A stretch of DNA of 64,000 bases from Chalara sp. BL73. Its lineage: Eukaryota > Ascomycota > Leotiomycetes > Helotiales. Under the pieces are notes generated by a model, which was not told the DNA's origin, did not search any database, and was given only the letters and a program-made list of their open reading frames with translations. Positions 57,949-64,000 of this stretch are shown here, in pieces. The stretch is from positions 248,001 to 312,000 of the forward strand of contig CAKJVC010000095.1 in NCBI GenBank assembly GCA_918026815.1, read 5' to 3'. Made by a program: the position numbers and the translations under genes. The stretch's first letter is position 1. Each line of letters begins with the position of its first letter.

Positions 57949-60900
57949 TCACTTCTTATACACCGCCAGCTTGAAATAATTATCCAGCCTATCCTGAACA
58001 TTGATATCCTTACCATCTTTGTTCTTCACATCGATTTCGGCAAATTTTTCCAGCATAATATACTCTTTGACAGGATCCGGACGCATTTTCTTCAAGTGAT
58101 GATTTACCACGTTGGATCTATCTTGACCAAAATACGCCTTGCCCGGAAAAGCGAGCCGGTCGCACGAAAGGACCAAAGAGCTCAGTCCAGCAGCGATAGC
58201 TGTGGAAACAGAGCTTCCTGTTATGCTGTCATCAGACTCTAAGAACGGGACTCTGCCTGCTGGCACTTCCCTTCCTCGGATTGAGTAATTGATTTTTTGG
58301 ATCGTAGATCGAAGCGGTTCCCCAAATTCATCACAGGCGTTGATTGTAATAGTTTTATCGCAATCGGCTGGGTATGCTAACCCGATATTGGAACCTGCGT
58401 CATGGCTGCTGCAGAGCATGACGATACCGGCCTTTGCTGCGTCATCGCAAGCATCGAGAAGCTCCTGGGGATCGTCTAGGATGGCAAAGCTCATGGAAAT
58501 TACATCGACACCTTTGAGTCTAGCCCAGTTTATTGCCTGTTTATGCAGAAAAAGATCAAAAGTCAGCTAGCAGCTCTTTAAGTCTTGATTAATTGATGGG
58601 GAATTCTCATGTGAAAACATGGAAAAGAGGACTTAGCCTACCTGTGCCACTCTTGTCCCGATTATTCCAGATCTGCCCTCTGATACTTTTGCTACGTAGA
58701 GCTCGCACCAAGGATCAAGGGCACATATCAAATTGGCCATCTGAGTTCCATGTGGATCGGACGCGAACAGCCAGGGGCTTACACGAGAATTATCATCCAC
58801 GAATGACCGGCCACCCTTGATTCGAGACCACAAGGTCTTATAGGCTTTGTCGTCCTTTGAAATAGAAAATTTGTCACCGCCAATTCCCGGAGTTTGCGGC
58901 TGTTCAAGTATGCTAGAACCTGGCCGGCGATCTAGTAGGTGACGGGAATCATGGATATCCCATGGACCGTCTGCTCTCGGCGAAATGCTAAGAATGCCAT
59001 TATCGATGATGGCCACCTTTGTTGGACAGAACTTTCCCTGTCCTTGGGTGGGCATGTTGTGCACATAGTCGTGGTAGCTTTTGATGAAACGAGATAGTTT
59101 TGGGACTACTCTTTCCGCGCTGGGGAAGGTCGTCATGTTAGCCGTATCTATCCTGTTTTGACCACAACCATAGTGAACTTACATCTCTTCAAGGTCTGCG
59201 AGCCTTTCAATCGTTGGATTCCATAGTTGAGCGTTTATGTCGACTTTGAGAATTCTGAGCTCTTCCGGTTCTTTGCTTCCTTGTTGTGCCTCAAGTTCCT
59301 GATGTTTGCGTTTTCTTTCTTCGTTTATTTCGTTCTCCAAAATCTTGAATCTTTGGCGCATAGATTCCACAATCTCACGGCAGCTGTCTTTCGTCATTAA
59401 TTCCTTGAATGCTGGTCAACAACTGTATAATCGATATAGAGGGCGTATAGTACGAACCTGTATGACGTAGATCTCGAGGGTAGTCAGCTAGTAAGAGAAT
59501 TTGATTAGTACAGATGCATGAATCAAGAATCCATATGCTGAACCCCGCATACTTTTGAACGTACATTTGGAAGTGACCGAATTCCTTCTTGGCTCAGCCA
59601 ATGACTGATCACTGCTTCTTTACCACTGGCGTACAAATGGAGTTCTCGAATCCTTTTCAAATAGCTCTGTGGGTCTGGATCATTGGGATCTGGATGAGGA
59701 TCTTTGAAGATTGATATTGACATATCCAGGAATCTCCAATTGAAAATTTCAACTTTGAAATCTCTGGCACATTTACCCACTCTAATCTCATTGTGTGGGT
59801 TCACAAGCCTGTCCGGGACCGTCAGCTCGATTATTTCATCGACTCTCTTTCGTCGCAGCCAGTCAAGAACTCCAAAGACCTCGGTGTGTTCGGCGTTGAT
59901 GCCATCGCCGAAGATCTCTTTCTCATCAGCCTTCAGGTCTAAGGCAGGAAATTCCGCATATTTGATTGTATGCTCATAGGATAGTAGATCGGCATTGTCT
60001 TCGTGATTAACAAGCGAGCGAACAAAATCGGACACTGGATATACTTTCGAGTTGAAACGAGAAAGATCGAAGCATAATTCATTAACTAACTTCATAGTGA
60101 GACGCTGAAGATGTCAGATCACAGACATATGTTGGAATCTACTCACCAATTTCTAATCAAAAATGTTAACGGGTGAGTTCTAGATATAGACGAAGAGGTT
60201 AGAGAATTTATGAGTGCACTTACGCCCGGAATCCTCAAATCTTTGAACCAAGTCTTGCATCTTATCGTTCTTGTTTTTGATAATGGCGGTAACCAACATG
60301 TCACGTATTTTATGGTTCGGTATCGCAAGAGGATCGTTTTCCTTGAACTCACGGGTTATGCACCCTCCGTCTTTTTGAACCTTGTTATTGTGCCACAGAG
60401 CGTAGTAGTCTTCTTTCTTCTCAATCACTAGTTCGGGGTAGTCGTGTATGAACATCTCAACAAATTCGGCGTTCTGATGTGTGACGGCTAGGTGGAGCAG
60501 TCCTGAGGTCTTCAGTCCAAGTTTTGAGATCTTCTTCTCCCAGATTTCCTTCAAATTGAGCTCGATGATCCTTCTCATAACCTTTTCCGTGATCACGCCA
60601 CCCGTATCAGCTCTATTAATCAAAGTGTTAACGACATCTTCACGTTGCTGGCGCTCAGGATCTGTGGATTCGGTTTCGCCAAGAAGATCCATTGCTTGAA
60701 GAATGTACGGCTCTGTGACGAACTTTTCCCGCAACCTCTCGAATTGAAGGAACGTATTTATGATGTCTCTCTGCTTGTTTGCTAGAGCGGATTTGAAAGT
60801 TGTATCTGGAGAAAGTGCGATGTCAGGATCGAAACTCAGAAGTGTCATCAACGTCTTCAAGCTAGAATCTGCTGCAGCGAACTCCAGAGCACGGTGTGTG

Positions 60901-61742
60901 GAAAATGAGTCTGGGTTTTGTGATTGAAGTACCTTGAGAAACAGATCGCGAGAAAGTGGTATGCGAGATTTCTCCACTACTAAGAGTTCTGCCCGCTCGA
61001 TCATATATTTGATTGCCATGCTATTCCCAGTTGCCGCTGCCTTATGGAAAGGTGTTGTCTTTAAGTTCGTTTTGTGTTTGGTATGGAGTTCCTGGTGCTT
61101 GCATCTTTTTCTGATAGTAGTGCCTTTCCATGTAGTTGATAGCTTGGAATCGTTGTATGGATTATCGAATGCCAGGTGAGCTGCAAGATCAATGATGATC
61201 TGAGTGATCCGAAATCCCAAGCTCTTCTCGGAATCGAGGCTCTCTTCCTCTTCCTCGCCATTTTCTCCCACAGCTATGGCAGTCTGATCAACTGTCTTGT
61301 AAAGGATCAGCCAGCGGATGCAGTCGTCCATCTCGTATGTCTTATCGTCACCTAAAAAGGCTTTAATCTCCGATATTGTTTTCGAAAGCTGTTTCTCTCC
61401 ATCTCTGACGGCAATCTTCAAAACTTCCCGGATTTCTGTATAGAAAGTCTCAGTTACCACGTTATATATGGATTTTCGGAAATTTTCTTCATTTCCACAC
61501 AGTTTCTTCCATAACTCTTTAAGTCGAACTACTTGAGTCTCGCTGCTACCCAGCTTCTGTCTTGGCTCTGGTACTCTTGAGGGTAGCGCTTGGCTGTTTT
61601 TAACTGTAGGCGAAGACGTTTGGAAGCTGTTCTGTCGAAATAGTGGACCGAATGGTTCTGGAGGGCCGACACTGAGTGGCTTGAACTGCGATCTCAAGTC
61701 TACTGGCCTACTCAGATGAGCCCCGTTCGTTGGTGAAGACAT
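57949..61742 (-). CDS. Ankyrin-repeat protein with C-terminal subtilisin-like (S8) protease
   Basis: Minus-strand gene of about 1120 residues in at least six exons from the ATG at 61742 (MSSPTNGAHLS). The first exon (to about 60231) has a disordered N-terminus, a helical region, and degenerate ankyrin repeats at about residues 230-490 (TPFHKAAATGNSMAIKYMI, LLHLAVTHQNAEFVEMFI). Exon 2 (about 60091-59545) is a charged domain of unknown type, followed by a coiled-coil-like stretch (ENEINEERKRKHQELEAQQ). The S8 domain has the triad Asp in VAIIDNGI, His in SDPHGTQMANLI, and Ser in ITGSSVSTAIAAGL, with the helper block INWARLKGVDVISMSFA between. Joints at 59190-59150 and 58640-58535 keep frame; the exon 1-2 joint is uncertain. 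No signal peptide, so probably cytoplasmic. A sensor-protease role is inferred. Confidence 0.82.
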
Positions 61743-62475
61743 TTGAAAACTCGAGATCGTGGGAGTACTGGACAATCACAAGGAGGAGTATAGTAAGTCA
61801 ACACGTAGTGTTCCGAGAATCAAACCTGTCGCATTCCCAAGATCCGGTGTGGACTGGAGATGTGAGGCTCTGACAGGCCAACTTCTAGGGGGTAATAACA
61901 GCAGCTTTGAGAGAAAGCGCCAGTCGGGATATTTTTCTCCGTCCGCTTCCTATTAAGAGCCTCTTCAAAAGTGCTGAGCCCCCCCTTCTTCGAGCTCGTG
62001 TGGAAAAGGAACCCACAATGAGGCTTGCCCTTCTACGGGACTCTATTTCTTGCTGCCGAGTGTTCCAAAATTCGTATCAAATAGAGGGGAGGGCGCCTGC
62101 AGAGTTGCAGAAAGTGAAAAATTTCCGTCTTCAGCTTTCAGCTTTCACCACTGTAGGGTCAAAGCCTCAAACCTGGTATCAGCAGTTGCATACCCACGTT
62201 ACGTATGGTAGGATCCTTAGTTTACATTACTGCTTTGTCCGCAATTTCTGGAGATTTTTAGGGACCTTTTGAGCGATCTTCTCTGTGCCGAGCCCTGTCA
62301 GTTTCTGCCATCACTTCCAACGAGTCAATTAAATTCTTTCAAGCATTATTTGCATGCAATTACTAATCTGCAACCACACAATTAAGCCGTCCTTCCTTAA
62401 AGAAAAACGATATATCACACTGCATATCAGCTCGTAACAATTAGAAAAGCCCCCAATATATCAATTATCGATGGC
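61743..62475. promoter_or_regulatory. Gap between the two genes of the subtilase pair
   Basis: A 733-bp stretch with no supported gene; it should contain the promoter of the ankyrin-subtilase and the 3' end of the upstream gene, both read on the minus strand. Confidence 0.35.
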
Positions 62476-63816
62476 CTACCCCAGTCTCGCCAACTGCGCG
62501 TTGCTAGATATTAGTGCCTGCTGTAGTTGCAATATTAGGGAGTCTTGTTGAGCAAGGCGAGCCTCTATCTGTGCAGTACGTGCTTCCACCGCGATCAATC
62601 GTCCCGAGTCTGCGTCAGTTGTAGAAGCCGGATTGTACCAACCGATCAACAGAGGCGGAAGTGCTGAGGCTGCCTGGAACATTGGTTGTGGAGGGAAAGC
62701 GAACGGAGGCAGGGTTGACTGTGGAGGTGGGGGCTGGGACTGGGGCTCATGCGGGCTTGAGACAGCACGCGGTTCCGCGGGCGCAGTTGCAGCAGAGGCA
62801 GTCCCCGTCGAAGCCGATATCTCCGAAGCTGACTGGGCTGGAGCCGGCGATGCTTCCTTTGGTATCTTAACCTCATAGTCTGGACCCCACTTTACGTCCA
62901 AGTCCGAGTTGATTATCCGGCTTTGCAGGATTCCAAGATTCTCTAGATCAATAGATTTGATGATGTCTTTGCCTTCGAAATTGATCACCCGCTTTGCCCA
63001 TGGGGTAACAAGAAAAGGCCTCGTCTTATTTGGGTTGGAGCCAAAGATATTGACAACTTTTTTCTCGAATTCGTCGAAAGTGCCGACTCGCGCATCGATC
63101 TGGAATTTCACTAGGTAAGGGTCTTTTGTCGGTCTTGACAGGAGAACTGCACCCCAGAATTCCTGTGAGATACCGGCATTATGCAGCTCGTTCTGTGTCA
63201 GTTCCCAAGAGACTCCATTTCGATTGTTGGTGATACTGCTGAGCTCGGCATTCGAGCGCCCTTCGTCAAAAGCGGCTCGGTCAAAGGATAATTCACCTTG
63301 ACTTGTCCAGCCACCAGTTAGGCTAGCGCCAGAGTAGCCGGCCGCAATGCCTGTGTTCTTAGTGTCGGTCTTCTTGTAGTTTGCGGCCGATGGGTTCCAT
63401 CTTTGCTGTGTGTGAAAAGGTGCCCAAGCTTCAACCCGCGGCTCATTCTTGCCATTAGTTTTCTCCCAATTATCGTCTTCAAATGCCAAGGTAGCCTTCG
63501 CATATCCAATTTTCCTGTTTCGGTCATGCGAAGCGAGGACGAACTTGAGAACCACTAGGGTCATCTCCTTGCCAGGTATTTTCACCTTATTCTCGTCCAA
63601 GGTAGTCTTTTCCCATCCATCAACCCAGAGAAGTCGCTCTACAGTCACAGAATAACCTGACCTTTTCGTCTCATAGATTGCGCTACCGCCTTCTTTCACC
63701 CCATAGGACTTGACTGAACCGGATGCGAGAGTTGCTTCGTGATTTTTATTGTAGTAGAGATTGAAGTCAAGAGACGCAGACTCGTCTAGAGTGTCCATAT
63801 CTTCATAGTCGGCCAT
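62476..63816 (-). CDS. Uncharacterised protein next to the ankyrin-subtilase
   Basis: A single-exon frame of 446 residues from an ATG. Residues 1-330 look like a globular, beta-rich domain with conserved-looking blocks (EMTLVVLKFVLASHDRNRKI, WAPFHTQQRWNPSAANY, GYSGASLTGGWTSQGELSFD, PYLVKFQIDARVGT). Gly-rich strands such as GIAAGYSGASLTGGW resemble amphipathic beta segments. A Pro/Ala/Ser-rich linker (about 335-385) follows. The C-terminus is a heptad-like helix (VEARTAQIEARLAQQDSLIL), likely a coiled coil for oligomerisation. No signal peptide, catalytic motif or known domain is recognised. It precedes the ankyrin-subtilase on the same strand by about 730 bp. Linkage suggests, but does not show, that the protease acts on or with this protein. 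Confidence 0.75.
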   Translation of the reverse strand: MADYEDMDTLDESASLDFNLYYNKNHEATLASGSVKSYGVKEGGSAIYETKRSGYSVTVERLLWVDGWEKTTLDENKVKIPGKEMTLVVLKFVLASHDRNRKIGYAKATLAFEDDNWEKTNGKNEPRVEAWAPFHTQQRWNPSAANYKKTDTKNTGIAAGYSGASLTGGWTSQGELSFDRAAFDEGRSNAELSSITNNRNGVSWELTQNELHNAGISQEFWGAVLLSRPTKDPYLVKFQIDARVGTFDEFEKKVVNIFGSNPNKTRPFLVTPWAKRVINFEGKDIIKSIDLENLGILQSRIINSDLDVKWGPDYEVKIPKEASPAPAQSASEISASTGTASAATAPAEPRAVSSPHEPQSQPPPPQSTLPPFAFPPQPMFQAASALPPLLIGWYNPASTTDADSGRLIAVEARTAQIEARLAQQDSLILQLQQALISSNAQLARLG

Positions 63817-64000
63817 CTCGTCTGAGATTGCTTATCGAAGAATGTTATATAGGAGTCTGTGCAGAATACAGTGCAAGGAAGGTTATTGTGAGTCGAGTGT
63901 GTGAATGGTAGATCTTGATAGCTGATTCTTCTTTCACTCGCGAATGTGATAGAGGCATTTATGTATCGAATGATGTGGATTCACTGCCAAGGCATGTTTG
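63817..64000. promoter_or_regulatory. Upstream region of the uncharacterised 446-residue gene
   Basis: Leader and promoter sequence to the window edge; no gene or site was recognised. Confidence 0.3.

Noticed and set aside
62476..63816. Gasdermin homologue paired with the subtilase
   Set aside because: No gasdermin signature can be recognised by eye; only gene order suggests the parallel.

Overview
The window is nuclear DNA of a filamentous ascomycete (Pezizomycotina; Leotiomycetes-like is a guess). The evidence is fungal-type short introns (GT..AG, 40-140 nt), a HET-domain protein, a Zn2Cys6 regulator, TRI12 and DHA2 major-facilitator pumps, a fungal tyrosinase, a CFEM-like GPI protein, and many decayed transposons with CAG-to-TAG-like stops that look like repeat-induced point mutation (RIP). 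It is gene-poor: about a dozen probably working genes lie between long AT-rich stretches, solo LTRs, small inverted-repeat elements and gene relics.

Layout. 1-2.3 kb: decayed hAT transposase. 2.7-2.9 kb: solo LTR with a perfect 5-bp target duplication. 4.1-6.3 kb: intact eight-exon TRI12-like efflux pump (minus). 7.0-8.5 kb: decayed fungal rhodopsin-like membrane protein. 9.8-11.3 kb: LTR relics and one unknown ORF. 13.9 kb: tRNA-like 3' fragment. 14.1-16.5 kb: four-exon RBR E3 ubiquitin ligase. 17.5-19.7 kb: NFX1/ZNFX1-type helicase relic cut by a solo LTR. 22.7-23.4 kb: CFEM-like cell-surface protein. 25.4-26.3 kb: RNase H type I protein. 27.1-34.4 kb: one very large gene joining a HET domain, an acidic linker, a long TPR array and C-terminal C2H2 fingers. 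35.9-37.4 kb and 41.1-42.8 kb: two multi-pass membrane proteins of unknown function. 38.1-39.3 kb: a gene relic split by a 497-bp insertion with an 8-bp target duplication. 43.8-44.6 kb: an odd degenerate satellite. 46.4-54.9 kb: Zn2Cys6 regulator, DHA2 pump and tyrosinase, a possible small pigment/secondary-metabolite cluster in which the pump is bracketed by two copies of one 170-bp element. 57.0-57.3 kb: cytochrome P450 N-terminal relic. 57.9-63.8 kb: an ankyrin-repeat protein ending in a subtilisin-like protease with a complete Asp-His-Ser triad, preceded on the same strand by an uncharacterised 446-residue protein.

The most interesting biology is the set of non-self-recognition / regulated-cell-death-like genes. 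The HET-TPR-C2H2 giant has a NOD-like layout but no visible NACHT or NB-ARC domain. The ankyrin-subtilase next to an unknown partner recalls fungal two-gene systems in which a subtilase activates a linked pore-former. That parallel is an inference from domain content and gene order; I see no gasdermin signature in the partner. Exon joins for the TRI12 pump, RBR ligase, CFEM-like protein, HET giant and both unknown membrane proteins were checked for reading-frame continuity by hand; other gene models are approximate.
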